Assembly: GCA_026874595.1 (NCBI GenBank)
Contig: CM049312.1
Coordinates: forward strand, 77,911,429 to 77,975,428
DNA length: 64,000 nt
Direction of reading: 5' to 3'
Source of the DNA: Sipunculus nudus
Lineage: Eukaryota; Annelida; Sipuncula; Golfingiida; Sipunculidae
Under the pieces are notes generated by a model. The model was not told the origin of the DNA. It ran no database searches and was given only the letters and a program-made list of their open reading frames with translations. The position numbers were made by a program, and so were the translations under genes. Shown piece by piece: positions 1 through 11,990 of the stretch (its first letter is position 1; every line of letters begins with the position of its first letter).

Positions 1-506
1 CTCATATTAGAAACGTCTGATTAAGGAAACAAAGATTTCCTTTGAAAACAAGGCCAAGCACGATGTTAAACTGCAAGAACGCGCGACAAAGCCGGCCAGA
101 GTGGCTCCTTATGATAGCAAGGAAGCGATGGAATAACTTAAATTTGCGTGAAAGCTTCATCATTGCGTGCTCATCCGGACACAAATACTACCATCTGTTG
201 TTGGCTTTCGTGGGACTTAATCAAATCGCTATAGTCTTAGTACACTGTTCTGCTACGTTAACTATGGGATTTGGGGAAAATTGCCTTGCTACACATTCAA
301 AAGGCTGGGAATACCAACGGGTTCATGTGATATGTTTATCTCTTTCCCTTGACCAAAGTGGGAAATGATACATTCTCTGAAACAGATTATCTAAACAATT
401 GTTACCATGCTCATTTTGAAGTAACTTTATCGGCGCAAATAAAGTGCTAGGATGAAAATATTAATCGAGAATTTATACAACATTTATATTCTGTCCAAAC
501 CCGTAG

Positions 507-508
<2 letters not shown>

Positions 509-559
<51 letters not shown>
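509..559. repeat. (CT)n microsatellite
   Basis: About 25 uninterrupted CT units. Responsible for a spurious Ser-Leu repeat open frame. Confidence 0.95.
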
Positions 560-561
<2 letters not shown>

Positions 562-880
562 GGGCCTTCTTTCAGGAGGATATTCCCCCTCACTATTATA
601 TATATATAGAGATGGGAGACATATACCTTATGCCCCTTCACTCTTTAGGGAAATTAATCACACCTTTAAAATTTTGAGATCTTTCCATCTTTTATGTTAT
701 ATAGTTCTTTTGATTGTCTTTCAATTATGCATATAATATATTTGGATAATTGAGTATATTGCAAGTGTCTATAAACCGCAATGAATTGCCATTTATGATA
801 GCAAGTGTTTACAATTGTTTAAATCAATTTAATTCATGAACCCTTTATACAGTGATAACATTTATTAAACTTTTTATTTC

Positions 881-894
881 ATATATATATATAT

Positions 895-942
<48 letters not shown>
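881..942. repeat. (TA)n microsatellite
   Basis: TA repeats with two interruptions (TTTATATG near 893-902). Confidence 0.93.
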
Positions 943-944
<2 letters not shown>

Positions 945-1064
945 TTAGCAACAATCTGTACATGTTATCCAAATAATATGATTGTTTGAAATGTTGGCGT
1001 TGATGTCTCTCTTCTTTTTGTGTTCATTGACTGTCTTAAGCCAGCACCCGGAGAATTCAGAAAT

Positions 1065-1067
<3 letters not shown>

Positions 1068-1113
<46 letters not shown>
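1068..1113. repeat. (TA)n microsatellite
   Basis: Uninterrupted TA dinucleotides; a G15 homopolymer follows 40 bases later at 1153-1167. Confidence 0.93.
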
Positions 1114-1115
<2 letters not shown>

Positions 1116-3200
1116 GATATTGGAGTGAAAAAATAATAATATTCATGCAGCTGGGGGGGGGGGGGGGTAATCCTCTTTTCTGCATGGGGGTAGGGGTTGT
1201 CCCCATATATATATATATATACATGTATTTTATTCGGGGGAGGGTCCTGTATATACTCCTTAATTTGAACAGTCTCGCTCACAGATACATGCATATATAT
1301 TTACGTCATATTTATCATGTATTATATGTCATGTATTATATCGCACAGAGTTGTGATTAAAATACTAAAAATGTGACGAATAGATATAATATATAATATA
1401 TAATATATAAGATATTGTGATGATAATGTTTCTTCATCTCAGTTTGATATTTTCAAATCATGAACGAATACAAAGAGGAATCCTTAATCGGACACTATAA
1501 ATATAGCATATTCAAATAAACTCCCGAGAGACAGGTGATTGCCCCTTTAACTAATGACACATGTATTATTAGTGTTCATGCACTCCACATCAAAGAGCTT
1601 TGAAAGGATAAGTGTGAGTGTAGACTGCAGGAAACGTTAAAGGGTCAAAAATATTTTCTCTAGGCCAATATCTCAAGTTTCAACAATGCATAGACACTTT
1701 GTAAATGTATGTGGTATCTGATAATTGTTTCCTTTACGTTTGAGGCGTTTAAATATACAGGGTAAAGCCACGGAACAAGTTTTCCAGGTGTCCGAAATTT
1801 TCACGATTGTTACGTAACTCGTGTTGATGTGTTGTTCCCATGGGGTTTTAATATATTCCTCAAGTATATCTATTAGCCCTTTGAGATCTTTGTAATGTAG
1901 TTTATAAAATGCTTTTTATATACCTGCATGAAACGTTAAAAATAAGGTACGTGGGTATATGTGCAGAGCTTGTGACATTGTTTCAAGTTTAATCTAATTT
2001 TGATGTATGATGAATTCGAATGCATGATATGGTATCACCGTGCATGAATTAGAACATGCCATTCCAAACCTCGTCAGATCATTAATTTTCACAAAAGGAT
2101 ATGAATTTTTTTTTATTAAAAGACATGAATTTACATACGTAAAAGAATATGAATTTACATTCATAAAAGGAAAGGATTTCAATTCAAATCGGCACAGATC
2201 TCCACATTTTTACTTTAATGTTATGGAAGGTACTCAACTAAATTTATGGAATTACATAAATTTATTTACACTCAATTTGAGAAGTTTTTTTTACCTAAAA
2301 TTTGATTTTAATAATACTTATTGAAAAAATCAAGATGATTAAAAAATGTAAAAACATAAATATACATACATATGTATATATATATAGTTGTGAATATAAG
2401 TATACACAATAACACATATTTGCCCCCTTATGTATAAATCGCATGTCTCTTTAATTTCATAATGGTTTATTTTATTTATAATTATCACAAGTCATTGTCG
2501 TAATTAGTTACGCAAAAGCCATGTATATATACTATGACGCACATCAATATATAAATGTTAAAACGTATATGTGGCCAAAATGAGTATATTAAAATTGTTA
2601 ATATAACAGTATTTATATAAAACTAAATCTTTTCATTTTCTTTTATTAATATAACTGATATGCAGCAAGGTTTTCTGAGCAATAGGAGAAAGCAATCAAG
2701 GAAATGCCACAAAAAGAAAACGGAACTTTATAGCAGTTCATCGAATTTCTCTGCACCTGCGCCGAAAGTCTCTGTAAATTTAACATCAATGTTGCAGAGA
2801 TGTCGCTTAGATGGCGGTATTTCCCGGTTGTCGGTATTTTTGCATGAGGTGTCGGTATTTCCTGTCTATCGAATTAAGAAAGCGTTAACCTGTTCTAATT
2901 ATTCAACATCAGAAGAGACTTAACACCACTAGGTGTCGAAACGAAAAGCGCATTGAGACAATTGTATACATGCCGGCTTCTTGTTCTCTGTGTATATGCA
3001 TGTATCTATAAAGGGTCACTCAAATTGGACCTGAGACTAATGTAAGATTTGATTGTTTGATTAAAGCAATTTTTTCCCCGAATGATCTTATAGCTTTGGG
3101 TATTGCATAAATATGTATCGAGTACCATATTTACAGGATGTCTTTTCAAATCTTTTTCTTAATTGTAGTATATGTATTCATATATATCTTTTCCTGTTCA

Positions 3201-3256
<56 letters not shown>
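3201..3256. repeat. (CT)n microsatellite
   Basis: CT repeat with one TTT interruption near 3222-3224. Confidence 0.94.
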
Positions 3257-3258
<2 letters not shown>

Positions 3259-3435
3259 CACAAGTATATTTTTTATGTTTATATGTCGTTGTGTTGATAC
3301 GGCATTGTGATTAATTAATGAGTAAAAAATGAAAAGAATATGTCAGTGTGTTTTTCATATAATATCTAAATATATAAATTGATATATATATATATATAAA
3401 TTTATACATTTATATATATATGTTTATAAATATAC

Positions 3436-3439
<4 letters not shown>

Positions 3440-3485
<46 letters not shown>
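3440..3485. repeat. (TA)n microsatellite
   Basis: TA tract preceded by shorter TA/TTTA tracts from 3381. Confidence 0.93.
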
Positions 3486-3488
<3 letters not shown>

Positions 3489-3699
3489 CCTTTTATCTTT
3501 CATAATGCATATTTGATTTATTAAAGGGTCAGAACTTATACATTGTCTCAGATGTATATATATGTCAGTCAAAATAAACCATTACCCGGGTTCAAATAGG
3601 ATATATTCCACATAAATCCCAGGTGAAAGGTACTCAACTAAACTGCCTTTAGATATGGCAAGGCATAAGTATACAAAACCGTTGAGCATTACAATAACT

Positions 3700-4440
3700 C
3701 TGAACATGCAAATCGTTTGGCGAGAGTTGTTAGGTCATTAGACTCAAACCTCTTACCCAGGGACAAGTAGGGCTTATCCAATGAGATCTGGGAGAGACCC
3801 GCACAGTCAAGTGGCCAAATGACTTGTACAAGACCGGGTTCTTATCATAACAAACTGAGCCACCGTACAAATATTGGTTGAGAGTGGCGACGTACGGGAT
3901 TAAGGAAGACGGTATTATTTCCAGCGTTTGCACACCTTGAAAAGTAGCCCTGATAGAAGTCCGATTGGCACAAAAGCCAGGTATTAATTAAGTGTAAAAT
4001 TCCCCACTTATACTGCAAGTGACCAGCCTAAAGCAAGAACTCGCCAGACATGACGGCGCTGTTGCTGAAATGTACATGGGGTATGAAAAGAACAAGCATA
4101 CCAAGATTGAAATGAACAAGTCTGCTGGAATGTGGCTGCAAGAAAATAATCTTTCCAATTGTACAACATGTTTATAATAGTTTTAGCGCACTTGTAGCGT
4201 AAGGTGTCTGACAATATTCAACAAATGCCGTTATATCACCTAAACGTGTTTGTACGAGCTCTATTCGTATTGTTGTAGGAATTAATTTGGCGCACAAGAG
4301 CTGAAGAGGTGTTTGTCCCTTACACGCCGTTTATGTATAACTGTTGATATATCCTAACGTCATGACTTCCGAACGCATGCCATGAAAATGCAAAATTAAC
4401 ATGCAGATTTTGTTAACGAATAAATTTTTGTGCACACACG
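3700..4440. other. GC-richer unique block, upstream intergenic
   Basis: Visibly less AT-rich than its flanks and free of simple repeats. Two minus-strand open frames of 67-68 residues lie here but show no recognisable family or codon signal. Possibly a conserved non-coding element; nothing more can be said from sequence alone. Confidence 0.35.
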
Positions 4441-4654
4441 TCACCTTTTAATTAATATGGCTTTAAAATATATGCATTTCAGTTCAGATCTGTATTCATA
4501 TATTGTTTTTGTTTAAATAAATATGAATTTACTACAGTGATATTTCTAATATATTTCAGCTGTCACACTTCAGTAACACAGCCATATATATAAAAGCAAT
4601 ATGTGGTAAGATATTGTATATATTTGGCAAATATTATACAATAACTTCCATGAA

Positions 4655-4658
<4 letters not shown>

Positions 4659-4701
<43 letters not shown>

Positions 4702-4751
4702 CATGCATTAATTGCTATATTTCATATTATTATAGGTTAAATATAGCAATG

Positions 4752-4799
<48 letters not shown>

Positions 4800-4800
4800 T
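4659..4800. repeat. Two (TA)n microsatellites flanking a 60-base unique spacer
   Basis: TA tracts at 4659-4693 and about 4755-4800. Confidence 0.92.
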
Positions 4801-5029
4801 TGTTCTGACTTTTCTGCTTTGTTATGTTTTACCTCTTGGTATCACCTGAATCAACATTTCTATATAATTTATCTTTTCTACGCTTTTTATATTTTTATAC
4901 ATTTTTCCATATCTCTGCATGCGGTATATAACGTGTATACTCTTGCACGGCATGCGCTGTTACAAGCGGTTTCTTTTAATATTTGATATATATTTTATTT
5001 CTCCGTAAGACCCCATACAGTTAATGTTT

Positions 5030-5090
5030 ATTATTATTACCTCCGCCAAGGAAGTTATGTTTTACCTTACTTTGTTTGTTTCATTATTAT
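5030..5090 (+). repeat. Fragment of dispersed CCTCCGCCAAGG-type repeat
   Basis: TTATTATTAC-CTCCGCCAAGGAAGTTATGT followed by a TTTG-rich stretch resembles a short interspersed repeat I recall from many aquatic animal genomes, whose usual core is CCTCCGCCAAGGAGGTTATG. It is embedded in ATT repeats that continue to about 5180. The identification is from memory of the core, not from a search. Confidence 0.5.
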
Positions 5091-5219
5091 TATTAAATGT
5101 TATAGTTATAATAAAAATTATCATTATTATTAATTATATTATTATTATTATTATTATTATCATCATCATCATTATCATTTGTTTTTGGCAGCATTACGCA
5201 AACATTACTGTACTGATTT

Positions 5220-6790
5220 CAGCGAAACATTTTGTATAAAGGGATGTTCAGAGAAGACCCGTCTTAAAACATGGGATAATCCGACTAAATGTGCAGATAA
5301 AGTGGAATTATTTTTCTTTGGGGGAGGTGTGCGCTTCACTGGGCCCGGATCTGGTGTTAAACATACCGACGTATATGTTCAGGGGTAGTTTCAATTAATA
5401 CTTTCCCGATCAAATCACATCGTATTAGACTCACTGCTCTGCTCTATAAGCAGATACCAGCCCTTCAAGTTAAAAACTCATTATGTTATAGGACTCCAGA
5501 GGAAATGAGTGGTTTATATTATGAGATGCTCCGAGAGGTTGAAGTGCGCTTGTTACCTTAATGGAATCCATGTTATGGGCAGACAGGAGTGGTATTATGA
5601 CACACAGGTAATTGTATGTAGGGTGTTACCTCGCGTAAACAAGTAGGCGGGTCGGGGGTATACGTGTGTGTATTTGTCGGTTGGGCAGGATATGTTATAC
5701 CAGTTGAGTGGTATAGGACAAGTTTTTCGGCGCCAGGTATATTTGCCCTCGTCTGGGGCGCCCTGCTCAACTTGAATCCTGCTGATTTTTCTGCCAGAAA
5801 GGTGTTCACGCCTTCCTAAGTTGGGACTCAATTCGAAATTTTTACTCATTAATTAGCCGGCCACTTGAATAGTCCAGTTGTTCGGTCTTTAGCTTTAGTT
5901 GGCGTCTCGTGCGGGCCGGCCGGCTGGGTGCAGCCATGCACATGGGCGCAACCTACCGTTGGGTGTGCTAATTACGGTTATAATGGCAGTATCACATTGC
6001 CATTTTCTTCGTTATGTGGACTCCCCGCGTCGCTCTTTTCGGGGTCTTTAAACTATCATTGGGGCCCCCGGGGTAGATATAGGGGGTATGAGGATGGCCT
6101 CACGCGGCCTTAAACACCACGTATCCACCATGTTTTCCCTCAGACTTTAATTTGGCTTTACCGTCACCTCCAATGCACCGAACATGAGTTCGCCAACCCA
6201 GTGAACAAACCAAACTAAACCCCTCGGGGGGATTGGGGTGGAGTCGGAGGGGCTAAAAAAGTGAAATAAATATGGGCAAGTTTGAGAAGTGCGGACGCTA
6301 GACAAATATCTGCAAACATACTCAGCCCCCGTGCAAAACATCTGCCACGGTGGTGTTTACTTGTGGGTACTGGCGGCTAGAAAGTCATGTTAGCTCAACA
6401 GCTAAATTGTCATTGGCAAGGTGAGAAGTAATCCACGCTTTGACAAGACAGGCGGGCGCTCGGCGACATAGACTGTGTGTTCTCCACTAACTTGGCGAGA
6501 CTAAATTTCATCTAGTCTGGCACCAAATCTGTTTGGTTAGTTCAGCGCGGGAATCGAGAAGGCGACAGTTGAAAACTGCTTTGTTGGCAGAGTTCTCACG
6601 CGGTGGCGGATCTGTCATGAGGCTGGCACATATCATTAGCTTAACGTAAACCTAAGGTCTTACACTGGTGTCTATTTGGTCAGAGAAGGGTGACAGAACG
6701 TATGACACAAGTGTCGTCATCACCAACATATCCAATGTCTTAATTTACTCTCTGTATCATGGCGCTATCGCTGCGCTTAAGAATAGACTT
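5220..6790. other. GC-richer unique block, upstream intergenic
   Basis: About 1.5 kb of mixed-composition DNA without simple repeats. It includes a G-rich run near 6226-6251 (GGGGGG, GGGG and GGGG separated by short spacers). Overlapping minus-strand frames of 78 and 84 residues at 5573-5849 look like chance frames. Candidate distal regulatory DNA of the T-box gene; no coding evidence. Confidence 0.35.
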
Positions 6791-7173
6791 TTCTGGCATA
6801 CGGCAAATATTATACGATTATAAATGTAATGATTATAAAGAATTACGACGAAATCTGTCCACATCCATGTCACTAAACCAAAAGAAGAAACTAATCCTCG
6901 GCTGAAAAGCAAACAGTGGAACTCGTGACATTTTTTTTAAATGAAGAAAGTATATGAATATAAAAGTTCATTTATTCTTGATGATAATTTTGAATATATA
7001 TATATTCATGGATACACACAAGGAGAGAGAGAATCGTAAAAGTATATATTATGAGCAATGTTTTTCATTTTAAAGTTGCACTGGTTCGGTTTAGCCGTAC
7101 ATGCTTTCTCCATTTACACGTATTCCATATTATATATCATTTCATGAACTACATGCATGGCATCACGTGATAA

Positions 7174-7293
7174 ATTATATTATATTATATTATATTATAT
7201 TATATTATATTATATTATATTATATTATATTATATTATATTATATTATATTATATTATATTATATTATATTATATTATATTATATTATATTAT
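7174..7293. repeat. (TTATA)n pentanucleotide tandem repeat, about 24 copies
   Basis: Perfect 5-base repeat over about 120 bases. The same motif recurs at 16332-16426 (other strand) and 55213-55320. Confidence 0.96.
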
Positions 7294-8500
7294 AGTATAA
7301 TCGTATCATATCGTATTATATCGTAATGCATATTTATCAATTACAATATTTTACATTTCCTGTTTCCTTAATTGTTATTATTTGATGCTGATATTTCATA
7401 TGATACCTTTATAACATTTTAGTTCATGCTTTTCCACGAACTGAATATGATGTTGTGCAACAATCTACGCATAAAGCAACGTACACAGTACAAAACGTTT
7501 CTGACCATCATGCATGTTTATATCATTTAACACCAATGATGAAATTGACATGGGTTTGGGTCATTTGTTAATTTCAGGTGCGTCGTGTGCATGAATACAA
7601 CTCTGTTTGACGTAGGAGTCTGAAATTAACACATTTCTAGAGAAATGTCTCGCAAGTCAATAAACATCTGTTTATATTTAACATTGTACCGTCTGTTCGC
7701 CTTCTTCCCTTTGCGTCTTATTAACAGCGTTTCTGTTTCTATAATTGGCTACATGTCGCCCAGACTATTTCCCACCTTTCAGGTGTGAGGATAATTGATA
7801 CAATATCTTAAAGGTGCCATGTTTTGATAGAAACGTGTAAATTATATTGCATATATACACAGAGTGCATCGTTTTGCAACATGCCCTCCATGAATGCAAG
7901 GTAAATTATGAACAAAGTTTTCACCATCTCCAATGAACTGTTTATTAAAACATATAGTACATTATATATAATATGATCAATGATAAATATATATTATTCT
8001 TATTATAGTTACCATTATTGGTATTTCACATATAAAGAAAATATCAGCAATTGAAAGAAATATCCTTGCAATTCAGCAGACAATTTTCAGAAGGAATTTT
8101 CAAACATTATACATTACACCTGTCCGCCATTACTATTCATCCCTTGAATTACTTGATTATAGATATAATATTTAAATATATTAATTTGTATAAACTATTC
8201 TTCATTTTACAAGAATATCAGTTATATATTTCCATACATATTTTTCCTTCACTTATAACACATTAAATAACAGTTAAGATATGAACCAATATTGATATAT
8301 GTGATTATATTTATAGAATATGTATTTTCTGTCATTTATTATTATTTATAAGACCTAAGAAAGATCTTCGGAACGACACTCATCTAAAAAATATATGGTT
8401 ATAATATAAAGATGCATATATATATGTCTTCCCAAAACCTTTTCCAGGGACAAGTTTTATCTATATCCATATCAAAATACACAAACGCATATACAAACTC

Positions 8501-8503
<3 letters not shown>

Positions 8504-8550
<47 letters not shown>
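8504..8550. repeat. (TA)n microsatellite
   Basis: About 23 TA units. Confidence 0.93.
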
Positions 8551-8552
<2 letters not shown>

Positions 8553-9119
8553 TTAATGGTGATTATATATAGTTTTAAAATACTTGATAAATGTCTGCCG
8601 TACACTTTAAAAGTTTTAAATAATTTCTTCATAAAAGCTATAATTCTAATGAAGTTATATGTTATTCATTTTACTTGAAAAGTAACTTGATATATGTATA
8701 TATATATATATATATACCACAAAACATAGTGGGGATCTTTATCTCGGAATATTTGTACTCTTTATTCATCGTATATAAGTTGAAAATGGAATTACAGACT
8801 TGGATTATACAATATAGTGTTAAAAATATAACACAACCGAAAATATTAAAAGCATATACACTTTTCATAGCACCAAGCTACTTTCTTTGGGTCAAATGCC
8901 TGCCTGTGATGCCCCGAAACGTCATTCAGCGTGCTCCTTTCAGTGGTATATTTTTGGATGATTCATCTATTTTGTTCAGTATTTATTGCTTGGCTGTACA
9001 AATTACTTCCTAACACAGGGCATTTTTTAACACATAATATACCCCCCAATTTTCCATTTTAGTCCTTTTCTGCACAAATCGATGACAGATAGTTTCTAGT
9101 TTTAGCAGCATTTAAACTC

Positions 9120-11180
9120 AGCCATGTGAATGTAATTCTTACAGATTGTGCTGACTATGCAATATTTGAACTGCTAAATCATGTTCGATTTGGGTCCGCG
9201 CTGAAAATGACACGGCTTTCGATAAAATATGCTTTCAAAATCGCCAAGCGTATACTGGGCGCGAAAATTAAAATGAGAACTAGAGAGACTCGCCGAGGTA
9301 CTGAATAGAAATCAAGTTCAGACGAATGATGATTATATAGTAAATCGCAAGGTGGATTTCTGCGTCACTGGGCGAAATACATGGAGACATGTCATGTGTA
9401 AATGCATGATAATTTTCACGTTTCCACTCGAGCAATCGCGAATCGCGTTTCACGTTGGACCTGCCCGGGGTTAAAAACGGCCTTAGCTACAGCGGGTCCT
9501 GTTGAGAAAGACCTCGTTTTGTGCTTGAAGCAAACGCGCACGCGCATACTTCAAAGTGGCCAGGCGCCGACACGGCCCATATGAATATTTTTCATATCCA
9601 CGGATGCCCAGCTCGATCAATGCACTATACTCGGAAAGTTGATACCAGAATTAGCCTAGCTGGGGCCCGTCAAGTTACTGGCGCCAAGCGTACTTATCCC
9701 TTAACATGTTGTTGACATGCCGGCACAGCTAATCATTTTCATAGTTTCCGCATGTCAGTTGCAGGCTCGGCTCGCTAGGCGCCGCCCACCAAACAAAAGC
9801 ACGCCGCCATATACCACAATTCCCCCAAGTGCGTGGCTCGAGAAAACTTGGGATAAAGTCATGAGATCTCGTATCTGTCGAGCTTGCGACCCTTCCAGAA
9901 CGTTGAGGACACTTTAGCTTATCACAGACAGGGGCTAATATTATTACAGTCTCCCATATCAACGGTTATCCCGACATTATCGGGGCCATGTGAACGGGCT
10001 TGAGCAATACGGGTAGACTTTGACACCTACGTCTGTCACTCACGCTAAGTGGGCGGGGCCGACTTGCTGGCGTCAATATACACACACTTATTTAGCCCAA
10101 ATAATTGCAAATTCCCCTCCATTGTCTATTCTGCTGGTTTCGGGTGTCTGGGCTTGTTGCGGTGCTTTTCTTTGCTCAAGCTTTGGTGAATTCCACGAGG
10201 GCCAAGCCTCGCTTTTGTGTGGCTAAGCTCACCTTCCCCGCCCTGTCGTTTTGATATGCGCTGTTTGTCAGTAGGCGACACCAGTATTAGGGGCGTTCTT
10301 AATACAGTTGACCGCCAGTCACTTAAGAACAATAGCTTCAAAGACCGTGGCGGCCCCTCTCCGCGGTACTGGCCACGAGACGTGTCTGGCACTAGCAGAA
10401 AGGTGTCGGCTGATCGCGCTCGCTGATTGGTCGATCAATTGCCCAACTCCAACTGTCAACTCCGCACTGCGCGTGAACCCGCCCAGATCCTATACAACAA
10501 CCGAAGTGTGAGCAGTTGGACCATATACCGCTGTCATAAGGACCTAGAAATACAGGGACTGCAGTGTACTGCAGTGTCACTCGCGAAGCCACACTCGATC
10601 CGCGGTTACCAGGCATACCACTGGTAGTGAACTTTAACCGTGAAACGAGAGAGTGACAGAATTACGTAGCATACAACTGACGCTTGCGATATCATCAGCT
10701 ACCCAGGGCCCGACATCAATACGGAATAGTAGCCCGCTTGTACATTTCAGGTCGCGGAGTTGTATATTTTATGATATCGTGTGGGCAGTAAACCATTTGG
10801 TGGCGTGCAAACTGTCCAAGGGGCAGTCAAGTCGAGTAGCCGGTCTGAAGAGGAGTTATCTAAATCCCTCATAAGGGCAAGCAGAGCCGTGAAATTGACA
10901 AGCATGAGCCTCCAGTGAAATGTACAACCTACCGTAAACGGGGATGTTTCCCCTACGTCATGTGTCTGTTGCAGATGTGCATTTCATCGTGTATGTTTCT
11001 GATGTACAATTCATCCTAAGGTATTGATGTTTGTAGGTTTCTGAGTGACTGCCAGGCAGAGAAAGACCAAGCTAGCTTTCAGCGACCGAGCCATCTCCCA
11101 GAAGGAGCATTAATAACAACAATAATAAAAATACGTGGATTGTACACCTTACACCCTGCAGCAGTGAAGGTGTACTGCGA
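9120..11180 (+). promoter_or_regulatory. GC-richer proximal upstream region of Tbx2/3 (candidate promoter/enhancer)
   Basis: About 2 kb of CpG-containing, repeat-free DNA directly upstream of exon 1, in clear contrast to the AT-rich flanks. Visible details are an inverted CCAAT (ATTGG at about 10425) and a perfect 10-base tandem ACTGCAGTGT twice at 10558-10577. Several 60-88 residue frames lie here on both strands without any recognisable domain; I treat them as chance. Regulatory function is inferred from position and composition only. Confidence 0.45.
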
Positions 11181-11188
11181 TATATAAG
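11181..11188 (+). promoter_or_regulatory. TATA-like box of the Tbx2/3 promoter (candidate)
   Basis: TATATAAG lies 118 bases upstream of the preferred start codon at 11299, so a start site about 30 bases downstream (near 11210) would give a 5' UTR of about 90 bases. TCAGTTGT at 11190 resembles an initiator but is too close to the TATA box to pair with it. The surrounding DNA is rich in TA tracts, so chance occurrence is a real possibility; position next to exon 1 and the GC-richer upstream block support it. Confidence 0.4.
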
Positions 11189-11298
11189 TGTCAGTTGTAC
11201 ACTTAAAGCAAGAGAGAGACAAAACTTTGTGTGCTTGAAGTTTCCTGATGATTTTCGAAACTCGAGCCGCACAGCAGGGTCAAGCTTCGGGAGCGAAC

Positions 11299-11639
11299 AT
11301 GGCTTACTCCCCCTATCTGGTACCGCGACCCTCGGACTACGCCAGCGTGCTTGCAGCCCACCAACAAGCATATGTCCCAGGACTGGGGGCTTTACCCACG
11401 TCACCCCACGGGTTCCCAGCTTCAATCTTACCAAAGCTCCAACAGACTGTAGCCCGGGCTCCTCTGACCCCCGCCGATGTGTTAGCCCATCATTCGGCGG
11501 CATTCCGCCCACCCCTACGGGGGTTAGAACCCCCAGAAGCTGACGTTCATGACGACCCAAAAGTTGAACTGGAAGGCAAAGATCTATGGGAAGAATTCTA
11601 TAAACTTGGCACAGAGATGGTCATCACGAAGTCTGGCAG
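11299..11639 (+). CDS. tbx2/3: Tbx2/3 coding exon 1: N-terminus and start of T-box
   Basis: Encodes residues 1-113 plus two bases of Arg114. It opens with MAYSPYLVPRPSDY, matching the MAYHPF start of vertebrate TBX2/TBX3, then a proline/alanine-rich stretch. The T-box begins at DDPKVELEGKDLWEEF (about residues 85-100) and continues through YKLGTEMVITKSG, the conserved first strand. The donor is ggcag|gtgagt. The ATG at 11299 is preferred because it has A at -3 and G at +4 and gives the family N-terminus. An in-frame ATG at 11248 would add 17 residues (MIFETRAAQQGQASGAN), but has C at -3 and lies just after an in-frame TGA at 11236. The exon is GC-richer and CpG-richer than its intron. A long antisense open frame over it is a shadow. 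Confidence 0.95.
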
Positions 11640-11936
11640 GTGAGTCGAAAATTCAGTAAATAATACTAAACCGTTCACTTAATTTTAATGGAAAAAAACT
11701 CAAAACACTGCTACTTATATCGTTAAATTTAAGAAATAAAATTTACCCATGCACTTAAAAAAATATACAAAAATGTTCACAATGGGAACAAATTAAAAAA
11801 ATATGATTTGCATTGCAATTTACCTACTGAAACATTATAAAGTCAAATTTTATACATCACTTTTTGTGTACAAGCTGTTGTTTACAATACTTATATGATT
11901 ACCGTGACTAAGTATATATTAAACACATATATAAGT

Positions 11937-11939
<3 letters not shown>

Positions 11940-11987
<48 letters not shown>
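11940..11987. repeat. (TA)n microsatellite in intron 1
   Basis: About 24 TA units. Confidence 0.93.

Positions 11988-11990
<3 letters not shown>

Larger units (their letters stand above)
1..3680. other. Intergenic AT-rich DNA with microsatellites; no gene seen
   Basis: Open frames here are short and mostly simple-repeat translations. It contains CT tracts (509-559, 3201-3256), TA tracts (881-942, 1068-1113, 3440-3485), a G15 run (1153-1167) and, at 2807-2819, a TTAGATGGCGGTA sequence that resembles one strand of a CTCF site. TCACACCT, an exact T-box half-site, occurs at 658-665. Confidence 0.6.
6791..9120. other. AT-rich intergenic DNA; no gene seen
   Basis: Contains the pentanucleotide tract at 7174-7293 and TA tracts at 8504-8550 and 8690-8716. 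AGGTGTGA, an exact T-box half-site, is at 7781-7788. No coding or RNA gene recognised. Confidence 0.6.

Noticed and set aside
452-736. Open frame with a long Ser-Leu repeat (and similar frames with Tyr-Ile, Arg-Glu or poly-Asn)
   Set aside because: Translations of CT, TA, GA and AAT microsatellites, not proteins.
7174-7293. Regular repeat array considered as CRISPR-like
   Set aside because: Pure 5-base tandem repeat with no spacers, in a eukaryotic genome.
9402-10627. Series of 60-88 residue frames upstream of exon 1 as a separate gene
   Set aside because: Frames overlap on both strands with no recognisable motif; better explained as lower stop-codon density in GC-richer regulatory DNA.
11072-11560. 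162-residue antisense open frame over exon 1
   Set aside because: Opposite-strand shadow of GC-rich exon 1; low-complexity leucine tail from the TAATAATAA region.
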